41,467 bases of DNA, taken from the NCBI GenBank assembly GCA_944380185.1, contig CALWGV010000005.1, positions 1 to 41,467 on the forward strand, written 5' to 3'. The notes beneath the pieces are model-generated. The model was not told the DNA's origin. It ran no database searches and was given only the letters and a program-made list of their open reading frames with translations. Below, one piece after another: positions 23,000 to 30,599 of this stretch. Made by a program: the position numbers and the translations under genes. The DNA is from an uncultured Lachnospiraceae bacterium. GTDB lineage: Bacteria; Bacillota; Clostridia; Lachnospirales; Lachnospiraceae. Within the stretch, counting starts at the first letter, position 1. Every line of letters begins with the position of its first letter.

Positions 23000-25390
23000 A
23001 TGAAGAGAAAAAGACGCAGGAAGATGGGTAGCCGGGGAGCGGTGACGGTCATGGTGACGCTGCTTCTGATCCCTTCTGTCTTTTTGACTGGATTTCTCAC
23101 GGACTTAGCCCGGGTCAAGCTGTATGGAAATCAGGGGGCTCTGGCGGCGGATGCCTATGCAGAGGGGGTGCTGGCCAATTATGACGGTCTGCTCAAGGAT
23201 CTGTACGGGCTCTTCTCCGTGACCCAGAGCGATGAGGGCAAGGCGGCCATCGAGACGCTGGAAAGCTATATGGGGAGTTCTTTTAAGCCGGATTCCGGTC
23301 TCATAGAACCCGACTATCTGGGGGCTCTGGCCGGGGTATCCATGGACGGATTTATGCCCTATGAGGATGCGGAGGTATCCTTTGACTATGAGAAGATTGC
23401 AGACTCTTCTCTGTCCGAAACAGAGGTGCTGATGACCCAGATCGGTGATTTCATGAAATTCCGTGTGGTGCAGACTCTTCTTCTGGACGATGACTCCCTG
23501 ATGGACACGGTGACGGATATCGAGAATATGGAGGAGAGCTCCACGGCCATCTCCAAAAAGCTCAAGGTGGAGAAGGCGGCCAAGCAGGTCAACGATGATC
23601 TGCAGAAATATTATGAGCGGCTGAGGGCGCTGGATGCCTATCCCGGTTATGTGAGCAATATTGACAGTGTTCTCGCCGGCGTAATGCGGGAGCTCGAGGC
23701 CATCGAGCAGTCCCAGGATTATCAGGATTACCGGCAGTATCTGGATACGAAGGACAATCCGAACGCGGCCTACACCCAGGAGGATATAGACCGGTTTGAG
23801 GAATATGGAGACAGTCTTCAGGATGCGGTGGATCTTCAGCTGAGCCGGCTGGACGGACTGGAGGAGGGGCGGCCCATCAACTTCGACAATGTGGATGACG
23901 CCCTGGGAGACTTGACATGGTACGGTATGCGGGTGTCGATCAGTCTTTCCAATCTGGCAGATCGCTGCGAGGAGCTGGAAAATTATCTGGATCAGAATGA
24001 CTGCGGATCCGTGGAGGATGGAATCCGCGATGAATTAAATGCCCTGACGCCGATTCTGACGGATGAGACCGGGTACTATAATCCGGGTATATATCAGGAG
24101 CTGGCAGATGTCCTTCAGCCCAACGATGATGCCAATGAAGGCATCAAGAGGCAGTATGAGTCTATTGTGGATGCCATTGAACTGTGCGCTTATCAGCTGA
24201 CGGCGGAGGATCCAAGCGGCACGCCTCTGTGGCCGGATGGGCTGGACACCAGTCAGTGGTATGACTTTCAGACCAATTCGACCTACGCCAGACTCTACGA
24301 GACGCTGCGGTCCTGGTTTGAGGGAGGAGATTCCGAGGCGGAGAAAAAGGCCGAGGAGGACCAGGAGAAGGCGGAGGACGAGACGGCCAAGGCGGAGGCG
24401 GCTCTGGGGGCGGACGATTCGGTCTCCGGCCTGCGTGACATCGATGGCAGCGTGGCAGATGAGCTTCTGGGTATCACCGGAGAGGGCGTGGAGAAGCTGG
24501 GCTTCGGCGCGATGATTGAAAATGGAGCCAATTACCTGACCAACAGCAGCCTCGGTCAGATGGGGGAGGATATCGTCAACAAGCTGCTTTTGGTGGAGTA
24601 CGCCAAGGGAATGTTTACCGACCGGGTGACCAATGTAAGCGACGAGACAGCCATGAATACGTCGCTGACCGGCATACCCATCTCGGAGAATATCAATTAT
24701 CTGTATCAGGCGGAGTTAGAGTATCTCTTCGGCGGTCACGAGAGTTCCCGGGACAATCAGAATGAGGTGCGCAATTATATTCTGGTGTTCCGCTCCGTTC
24801 TCAATTTCGCTTCTACCTACAGCGTGGAGGTGATTGACTCGGCGATCAAGGCGGCTCAGACGGCGGCCTCGGCAGTCAATCCGCTGCTGGGGGTGGTGGT
24901 GGCCGGAGCTCTGCGCACGGCTGTGGCTGCCGTGGAGACGGCGGCGGACTGGCAGAAATTAAAAGAAGGCGAAGCGGTGATGCTTTATAAAGAAGAGATC
25001 GGGGACATGTCATCGGTGGATGCGATCTGTTCTCTGCTGGGGATAAGCAGCGGAAATGAAAAGAGCGAGGGTATTTCCCTGGACTATCAGCAATATCTGC
25101 AGATCATGCTTTTGCTTATGCGGGACAGTTCCACCCTGCTTCTGCGCGTCAGCGACCTGATTACGCTCAATACCAGCCACTATCTGCTGGGCGGAGGAGG
25201 AAGCGTCACCTCGCTGCCCTTCAACATGCGGGATACGGCCACAGCTGTGCGCGCCTCCTGCTATGTGCAGATGGATTTTGCCGTGATGCCAAAGGGGTTT
25301 GCCCAGGCGGTGCTTGATCAGGGAACTTATGCAAGCGTTGAGGAGTTCGAGGACCGGGGCTACCGGTTTGAGATTGTCCGCGGCTATTGA
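23000..25390 (+). CDS. DUF5702-type large Tad-associated surface protein
   Basis: A 796-aa protein with a basic start (MKRKRRRKMGSRG) and one hydrophobic segment AVTVMVTLLLIPSVFLTGFL, then LARVKLYGNQGALAADAYAE, which matches the N-terminus of DUF5702 proteins found in clostridial Tad loci. The remainder is a long extracytoplasmic region rich in Asp/Glu/Gln helices, including a charged coiled coil around residues 455-485 (EKKAEEDQEKAEDETAKAEA). Near the end AAQTAASAVNPLLGVVVAGALR looks like a second hydrophobic stretch. It may play the TadG role (large pseudopilin or anchor). GGGGAG 8 nt upstream supports ATG 23000; an earlier in-frame ATG at 22955 lies inside the preceding gene. Confidence 0.75.
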   Translation: MKRKRRRKMGSRGAVTVMVTLLLIPSVFLTGFLTDLARVKLYGNQGALAADAYAEGVLANYDGLLKDLYGLFSVTQSDEGKAAIETLESYMGSSFKPDSGLIEPDYLGALAGVSMDGFMPYEDAEVSFDYEKIADSSLSETEVLMTQIGDFMKFRVVQTLLLDDDSLMDTVTDIENMEESSTAISKKLKVEKAAKQVNDDLQKYYERLRALDAYPGYVSNIDSVLAGVMRELEAIEQSQDYQDYRQYLDTKDNPNAAYTQEDIDRFEEYGDSLQDAVDLQLSRLDGLEEGRPINFDNVDDALGDLTWYGMRVSISLSNLADRCEELENYLDQNDCGSVEDGIRDELNALTPILTDETGYYNPGIYQELADVLQPNDDANEGIKRQYESIVDAIELCAYQLTAEDPSGTPLWPDGLDTSQWYDFQTNSTYARLYETLRSWFEGGDSEAEKKAEEDQEKAEDETAKAEAALGADDSVSGLRDIDGSVADELLGITGEGVEKLGFGAMIENGANYLTNSSLGQMGEDIVNKLLLVEYAKGMFTDRVTNVSDETAMNTSLTGIPISENINYLYQAELEYLFGGHESSRDNQNEVRNYILVFRSVLNFASTYSVEVIDSAIKAAQTAASAVNPLLGVVVAGALRTAVAAVETAADWQKLKEGEAVMLYKEEIGDMSSVDAICSLLGISSGNEKSEGISLDYQQYLQIMLLLMRDSSTLLLRVSDLITLNTSHYLLGGGGSVTSLPFNMRDTATAVRASCYVQMDFAVMPKGFAQAVLDQGTYASVEEFEDRGYRFEIVRGY

Positions 25391-25412
25391 CCGGCAGGGA
25401 GGAGGAAATGGC

Positions 25413-26216
25413 GTGAAAGAAAAGGAACAGGGAATGATCGTGGTGGAAGCCACCCTGTCGCTCACCGTTTTTGTGGTGGTGCTGGCGGCGATCATCATGT
25501 TAATCAATCTGTTTACCATACATAACAAAGTACAGTATTCCATCACCCAGGCAGCCACGGAAATTGCCAGCTACGGATATCTCTACGATGCCTTCGACCT
25601 GCGGGCGGCGGATCAGCAGATCAATGCGGACGGAGCGGCCAGCGCCGGAGCGGTGGATGATACGGTGAGCCAGGTAATCGACAGTATAGGGGCGCTGGAG
25701 GAGCTATACGGCAGCGGCCAGAGTGTGGTCTCCGGCAATTCCGATTCGGTGGAGGCGGCGGTGAGCGGTCTGGTGCAGCAGACGCAGGGGACTTATGATT
25801 CCGTGAAGGCCTCGGCGGAAATGCTGGCGGATCTTTTCAGCAATCCCCAGGATCTGCTCAACGGTCTCATCTATATGGGAATCAATCGGGCCGGGGAGTT
25901 TGCCAAAAGTGTTATTGCGGCCAGCGCAGGCAAGGCGCTGGCGGAAAAATATCTGGATATGAGCTATGTGTCGGAGGACGGCCGCAGCGCCGATGCGTAT
26001 CTGAGAAGCTACGGTGTGGTGGATGGTTTTGACGGCCTGGATTTCAGCAAATCCACGCTCTTCTGCGATCCGGATTATCGGATGGTGGACTTGATTGTGG
26101 AGTACGATGTGGAGATCCCCATGTTAAATCTGCTGGGCATATCGCCGCAGCTCCATGTGGTGCAGCGGGTCAGTATACCGGCGTGGACCGGTGACGGCAG
26201 CGGCTACGAAGGATGA
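25413..26216 (+). CDS. TadE-like pseudopilin 2 (GTG start)
   Basis: A 267-aa protein starting at GTG 25413, chosen because GGGAGGAGG (25398-25406) lies just upstream; the longer open frame from 25299 overlaps the previous gene. The N-terminus KEKEQGMIVVEATLSLTVFV is the prepilin-like TadE signature (Glu within the hydrophobic segment), followed by VVLAAIIMLINLFTIHNKV and AATEIASYGYLYD. The remainder is an Ala/Ser/Asp-rich extracytoplasmic domain ending in WTGDGSGYEG. It is a second, divergent TadE beside the one at 22333, so the two may form a hetero-oligomeric minor pilin complex. Confidence 0.8.
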   Translation: MKEKEQGMIVVEATLSLTVFVVVLAAIIMLINLFTIHNKVQYSITQAATEIASYGYLYDAFDLRAADQQINADGAASAGAVDDTVSQVIDSIGALEELYGSGQSVVSGNSDSVEAAVSGLVQQTQGTYDSVKASAEMLADLFSNPQDLLNGLIYMGINRAGEFAKSVIAASAGKALAEKYLDMSYVSEDGRSADAYLRSYGVVDGFDGLDFSKSTLFCDPDYRMVDLIVEYDVEIPMLNLLGISPQLHVVQRVSIPAWTGDGSGYEG

Positions 26217-26236
26217 GGTAGAGAGGGACGATTAGG

Positions 26237-26890
26237 ATGGCTCGGATTGTGACGGGAATCCTGGCGGGAGGGGCGGCGGCTGTGCTGTTTCATCTCCTGG
26301 CAGGTTTTGTAGAACGAAAGAAAGAGTATTCCCCCAGGACCAAGGGGATTTTCATCATGGAGAGCAGGGAGCTTTGGCTGTCCGCGCTGCTGTTTATCTT
26401 TGCGGGGCTGCGCACGGCTCTGAATTTCGGGGATCTGGTGCAGATGGCGCTGGATTTCGGGCTTCTGACAGGGTTAACCGTATTGTGCCTGTCGGATTTG
26501 CGCTTTTACTGGGTGCCGGGCAAGGTGCTTATGCTGATGCTTCTGTTCTGGGCTCTGACGGCGGCGTCAGCCACGGTCTTTTTCTCCGTGGAGGAGGGAC
26601 TTGCGCTGGTGTTTCGCAGCGCAGGCGGAGCGGCGTTTTCCGGCATCATCTTTCTGGTGCTCTATCTGGTGACCAGGGGGCAGCTGGGAGGAGGGGATGT
26701 AAAGCTCTCCTTTGTCCTGGGACTGTATCTGACGGTCTCCCGGATCCTGCCGGCCCTTTTGTTCGGCTCGGTGCTCAGCTGTGTCTATGCGCTGGTGCAG
26801 ATCGCCAGAAAAAAGATGAGCTGGAAAGATGGGATTCCCATGGTTCCTTTCCTCTGGATCGGAACTGTGATCACGGTACTCCTTGGATAG
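26237..26890 (+). CDS. tadV: TadV-like prepilin peptidase (A24 family)
   Basis: Integral membrane aspartic protease (217 aa) that removes pilin leaders. The two catalytic Asp are visible: Asp87 in VLCLSDLRFYWVPGKVL and Asp154 in GGGDVKLSFVLG. About six TM segments are present (for example LWLSALLFIFAGL, VLMLMLLFWALTAAS, AAFSGIIFLVLYLV). It lacks the N-terminal methyltransferase domain of PilD-type enzymes, as expected for TadV/CpaA. It presumably processes the Flp1-like pilin and the TadE proteins. It starts 20 bp after the second TadE gene. Confidence 0.88.
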   Translation: MARIVTGILAGGAAAVLFHLLAGFVERKKEYSPRTKGIFIMESRELWLSALLFIFAGLRTALNFGDLVQMALDFGLLTGLTVLCLSDLRFYWVPGKVLMLMLLFWALTAASATVFFSVEEGLALVFRSAGGAAFSGIIFLVLYLVTRGQLGGGDVKLSFVLGLYLTVSRILPALLFGSVLSCVYALVQIARKKMSWKDGIPMVPFLWIGTVITVLLG

Positions 26891-26952
26891 GATAAACGGC
26901 TCGGCCAAGAAAGATTGGCAAAAGAAGAGCGGGAAAGATAATCCGGAAAAAG

Positions 26953-26976
26953 AATCAGGAAAAGAATCAGGAAAAG
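26953..26976 (+). repeat. Two tandem 12-bp repeats before the WG-repeat gene
   Basis: AATCAGGAAAAG is repeated exactly at 26953-26964 and 26965-26976 in a purine-rich spacer just ahead of the ribosome binding site of the next gene. It may be a slippage-prone tract that changes leader length; no function is implied. Confidence 0.5.
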
Positions 26977-26985
26977 AGGACGAAG

Positions 26986-28320
26986 ATGGCTAAGGCAAAG
27001 ACTCGGATCGTGCTGGTGATGGTGGTTTTTTTGGCAGTGTGCTGGGCCGGGATGCTGATGGGACATACGGAAAGCCCTGCGCAGACCCAGGCAAGACTTT
27101 TGGCGCAGGCGGATGATTATGCCGCCGACAGACTCTATGTGCGGGCTATTCCGCTTTATAAGGAGGCCTTAGGCTATGCAGAGGAAGCGGCGGACGAGGA
27201 GGAGATCGAGCAGAGGCTGCTGGAGACTTATTACGCCTACGGCGATATGGCCAGCTATGTGCAGCTGGTGGAGGAGCGGGCGGCCGAGAATCGGGCCTCT
27301 GCCGATGAGTATGTGGCGGCGGCCAATTACTATCTCTCCATGGGCCTTTCCAACCGCGCTCTGCCGATCTTGGCAGAAGGAATAGAAAACCTTGGGGAGA
27401 CCGACGGAGAGCTTACGCGCCTGTGGGAAGAGAATCGCTACGGATATCGCTGGCGCAATCTGGGCTATGCCGAGATCAAGCCGGCGGGAGATAACGGATA
27501 TTATCCTGTCAATAATGGAAGCCTCTGGGGATTTGTGGAGGAGAGCGGAACGGTAGCCATCGACATGAAATACGACTGGGTCAGCGCCTTCAGCGGCGGC
27601 TACGCGCTGGCGAGGACCGGGGACCGCTATTATGTGATTCTGGAGGACGGCAGTCTCTATTCGGCGCAGGATGAAGCGATGACGGAAGGCTTAGGCATCT
27701 TTGACGGCAGACGTGTGCTGGGCAAGGTGGGCGAGACCTGGAGCTATTACGGCATCGAGGGAGAGCCGATCGCCGCGAGCTTCCAGTTTGACGCCTACAG
27801 CATGAATTCCGAGGGATTTGCGGCGGTGTGTCAGAACGGAAAATGGGCTCTGATGGATGACGGCGGCAACTATGTGACGGAGTTTATCTGGGACAATGTC
27901 CGGCTGGACGAGAGAGGCTATGCGGTAAATGGCGGAGTGCTGGTGGCCCAAAAGGATGGCGTCTGCGTGCTGGTGAACGCGGATGGAACGGAGGTTTCGG
28001 GTTTTCGCTTTGCCGATGCCAAAGCGCCGGGGAGCGATGAGCTGATCGCCGTCTGCGACGACTCAGGCCGGTGGGGCTTTGCCGACCGCACCGGTGCGGT
28101 GCAGATTGCATGCCAGTATGATGACGCTTTGTCCTTTAACAGCGGACTGGCGGCAGTAAAGCAGGGCGATGTGTGGGGCTATATCAATGCGTCGGGAGAG
28201 ATGGTCATCGAACCGGTCTACGAGGAGGCGGGCAGCTTTTTTGCCGGAGCGGCCGTCGCCAGGATGAATGGTTCTGCGGGTCTTCTGCTGCTGAATTACG
28301 ATGGAGGGGAAGAGGAATGA
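26986..28320 (+). CDS. WG-repeat protein with N-terminal membrane anchor
   Basis: A 444-aa protein. An N-terminal TM or signal anchor (IVLVMVVFLAVCWAGMLMG) is followed by TPR-like helices (about residues 35-150: YVRAIPLYKEALGYAEEAA, YLSMGLSNRALPILAEGI). At least four WG repeats follow to the C-terminus, with cores GSLWGFVEESGTVAIDMKYD, GKWALMDDGGNYVTEFIWD, GRWGFADRTGAVQIACQYDD and VWGYINASGEMVIEPVYEE. WG (KWG_Leptospira) repeats form beta-propeller-like folds used in protein-protein contact. It faces outside the membrane by prediction. Its stop overlaps the next ATG as ATGA, tying it to the signalling genes. Confidence 0.82.
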   Translation: MAKAKTRIVLVMVVFLAVCWAGMLMGHTESPAQTQARLLAQADDYAADRLYVRAIPLYKEALGYAEEAADEEEIEQRLLETYYAYGDMASYVQLVEERAAENRASADEYVAAANYYLSMGLSNRALPILAEGIENLGETDGELTRLWEENRYGYRWRNLGYAEIKPAGDNGYYPVNNGSLWGFVEESGTVAIDMKYDWVSAFSGGYALARTGDRYYVILEDGSLYSAQDEAMTEGLGIFDGRRVLGKVGETWSYYGIEGEPIAASFQFDAYSMNSEGFAAVCQNGKWALMDDGGNYVTEFIWDNVRLDERGYAVNGGVLVAQKDGVCVLVNADGTEVSGFRFADAKAPGSDELIAVCDDSGRWGFADRTGAVQIACQYDDALSFNSGLAAVKQGDVWGYINASGEMVIEPVYEEAGSFFAGAAVARMNGSAGLLLLNYDGGEEE

Positions 28321-29780
28321 AAACGGGCTTTGATTTTTGCCGAATCGGCGGGGAAAACTATGTGACCATCGAGCTGGAGGACAGCCGCAGGGATGAGACG
28401 GCAGAGCGGGTTCTGGAGAGAGACTGGCCTCCGTTTATGCTGAAGCTGTCGGTGGTGGAGATCAATGACCGGGTGCAGTTTCGCTACCGAATGACAAAGG
28501 GAGTGAGCCTGTCTAATCTGCAGGACGGCCTGTCTGCGGGACAGTTCCTGCACGTGCTGAAAAATCTGCTGCAGGCGCAGAAAAGCTGCGGGGACTGGTT
28601 TTTGGACTATCATAACTTCTGTCTGGATACACATATCATCTTTGTGGACCGAGATACCATGGATGTGTCTCTGGTCTATCTTCCTCTGGCGGAGGAGGTC
28701 ATGAGTGAGGAGGAGATGAAAGAGTTTTTTCAGAATCTGATCTTGGGGACCAGACTGGCGGGAAATGCCGGTGATCTGCAGATTTCACTGCTCCAATATT
28801 TAAATGGCGGCGCATATTCGCTGTCGGGACTTTTGGAACTGGTGAATAACTATGAATCCCGCTTCCCGTCGCTTAAGTCTTCCGCTTCCGCTGTTTCCGG
28901 CCCAGGGCGCCAGCCGTCGCCGCTGCAGTCTCAGCCGCAGCCGTCTCCGTCTCCTCAGACGCCGTATCAGACAGCGGCCGGATCTGCGGCAGGGCAGTAC
29001 AGCGCAGCTCATCCCGGCCTGGGTCAGCCGTCCGCGAGCCGGCATGAGGACAGGGGAGCGGTTATGGGCCGCACGGAGGAAAAGCCTATGGGCGGACAGC
29101 CGCAGCCTTCAGCCGTAAAGACGCCCTCCGGTGAGGAGGAGGATGACTGGCTCAATCAGCTGATGGACGGGGAGGCAAAGAAACCGGTCAAAAAGGAGAG
29201 GCATTTCGGTCTGTTTGGAGGGAAAAAGGAGAAGCCGGATAAGCCGGAGAAAGCAGCGAAGCCGGAGAAAAAAGAAAAGAAGGAAAAGGTGAGCCGCAGG
29301 GACAAAAAGAAGGCCAAGGAGACGGCGCAGCCTGAGGAACCTGTGATCGTACAGGCTGCTTTTTCGGGCCGGCCGGAAAGCTATGAGATCCCCCGCGGTC
29401 CCATGGATCTGGACGAGGGGACGGATATCGGAGGCTCATCTTCTTCGGAGCCTCATCTGGAACTGTGTTCCGCCGCCATCTCGTCGCCGCCGCCTTTCAT
29501 CCCCCTTCAGATGGGACCGGCCGGCATGAGCATCGGCAGAAAAAACAGCATGAATATCATCAGCGATTATATGTTCCCGGCGGAGATCCGCGGCGTCAGC
29601 AAACAGCAGGCCAGGATTTTTATGGAGGGAGGAGTTTACTATCTGTGCGATTTAAACTCCAGCAGCGGCACCTTTGTAAACGGCGAGCGCTGCATCCCCA
29701 ACAAGGCTTATCGGCTGAAGGCCGGCGATCTGGTTACATTTTCGGAGAAATACCAGCTGGTCTATCAGGTGGTACTGTAG
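28317..29780 (+). CDS. DUF6382 plus C-terminal FHA phosphothreonine-binding protein
   Basis: A 487-aa cytoplasmic protein. Residues 1-185 form a DUF6382-type domain (RIGGENYVTIELEDS, LLQAQKSCGDWFLDYHNFCL, LVYLPLAEEVMSEEEMKEFF) often found with FHA proteins. A Pro/Gln/Ser-rich linker (about 190-280) and a Lys/Glu-rich segment (about 290-350) follow. The C-terminal 85 residues form an FHA domain: MSIGRKNSMNI, RGVSKQQARIF and LNSSSGTFVNGERCI carry the conserved Gly-Arg, Ser and Asn of the pThr pocket. It should read phosphothreonines made by the kinase two genes downstream. ATG 28317 overlaps the upstream stop. Confidence 0.85.
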   Translation: MKTGFDFCRIGGENYVTIELEDSRRDETAERVLERDWPPFMLKLSVVEINDRVQFRYRMTKGVSLSNLQDGLSAGQFLHVLKNLLQAQKSCGDWFLDYHNFCLDTHIIFVDRDTMDVSLVYLPLAEEVMSEEEMKEFFQNLILGTRLAGNAGDLQISLLQYLNGGAYSLSGLLELVNNYESRFPSLKSSASAVSGPGRQPSPLQSQPQPSPSPQTPYQTAAGSAAGQYSAAHPGLGQPSASRHEDRGAVMGRTEEKPMGGQPQPSAVKTPSGEEEDDWLNQLMDGEAKKPVKKERHFGLFGGKKEKPDKPEKAAKPEKKEKKEKVSRRDKKKAKETAQPEEPVIVQAAFSGRPESYEIPRGPMDLDEGTDIGGSSSSEPHLELCSAAISSPPPFIPLQMGPAGMSIGRKNSMNIISDYMFPAEIRGVSKQQARIFMEGGVYYLCDLNSSSGTFVNGERCIPNKAYRLKAGDLVTFSEKYQLVYQVVL

Positions 29781-29789
29781 GAGAGCAGA

Positions 29790-30599
29790 ATGGGAGTATG
29801 GGGAGGCTGCGCCACGGAGGCGGGACGGATAAAGCCGGTAAATCAGGACGGCATTCTGTTCTGCAGCAGGAGACGAAAGAAGGATTGGACGGCTCTGGGT
29901 GTGGTGAGCGACGGGATCAGCGGGTTAGCCAGAGGCGAGCTGGCGGCGGCTCTTATCCGGGATCTTGCCTATCAGTGGTTTTGCAGCGTAGAAGAACAGC
30001 CGGAGGAAGAGCTGTCCTTGTCCTTTGAGCGGACGCTCCAGGAGGCAAATCACAGAATATGCTGTGATCTGTGGGAGGAGAAGGGCATTCGCACAGGGGC
30101 CACGGTGTCTGCCTGCCTTCTGGTGGGCAGAAATCTGCACTGCTATCAAGCAGGGGACAGCAGGATTTATCGGGGAAGGAGAGGGCGTTGGCAGCTTCTG
30201 ACCAAGGATCAGTCGGTCTGGCAGGAGAGAGGCGGACGCCTGAAGCTGTGTCTGGCCAACTATGTGGGAAAAGCAGAGCCCCTCGTCCTTGAGACAGCGC
30301 GGGTCCGCCTGGAGACGGGAGACGTGGTGCTGTACTGTTCCGACGGCTTTTATAAAACCATGGGCGAGGATGATCTGCAGTGGTTTTTTGAAAGAGATTC
30401 CTTTGCGGGACCTGATGAGGGCTGTAGAGAGCTGATCAGGCGGGCCGAAAGCCGCGGAGAAAGGGATAATATCTCGGTGGGTTTTATGCGGCTTTGCGCA
30501 GAGAGCGGCATCAGAGGGTTTCTGTCAGGGCTTGCGGACAGACGGGCGGAGGAGAGAATGAGCATGGGATGGGAAAATACAGATGAGACAGAATTTTGA
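29790..30599 (+). CDS. PP2C-family Ser/Thr protein phosphatase
   Basis: A 269-aa metal-dependent phosphatase. Metal-binding and structural motifs are in order: PVNQDG (Asp20), VVSDGISG (Asp41), TGATVSA (102-108), AGDSRIY (Asp123), YCSDGFYK (Asp185) and ERDNIS (Asp226, Asn227). This is the full PppA/Stp set. It would remove phosphates placed by the adjacent kinase, including those bound by the FHA protein. It begins 10 bp after the FHA gene, and its end overlaps the kinase start by 17 bp. No membrane segment is seen, so it acts in the cytoplasm. Confidence 0.92.
   Translation: MGVWGGCATEAGRIKPVNQDGILFCSRRRKKDWTALGVVSDGISGLARGELAAALIRDLAYQWFCSVEEQPEEELSLSFERTLQEANHRICCDLWEEKGIRTGATVSACLLVGRNLHCYQAGDSRIYRGRRGRWQLLTKDQSVWQERGGRLKLCLANYVGKAEPLVLETARVRLETGDVVLYCSDGFYKTMGEDDLQWFFERDSFAGPDEGCRELIRRAESRGERDNISVGFMRLCAESGIRGFLSGLADRRAEERMSMGWENTDETEF

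Noticed and set aside
17456-26890. Possible missing Tad components (secretin RcpA/CpaC, CpaB/RcpC)
   Set aside because: Their absence was considered a defect but is expected in a Gram-positive cell without an outer membrane, so it is not evidence of decay.
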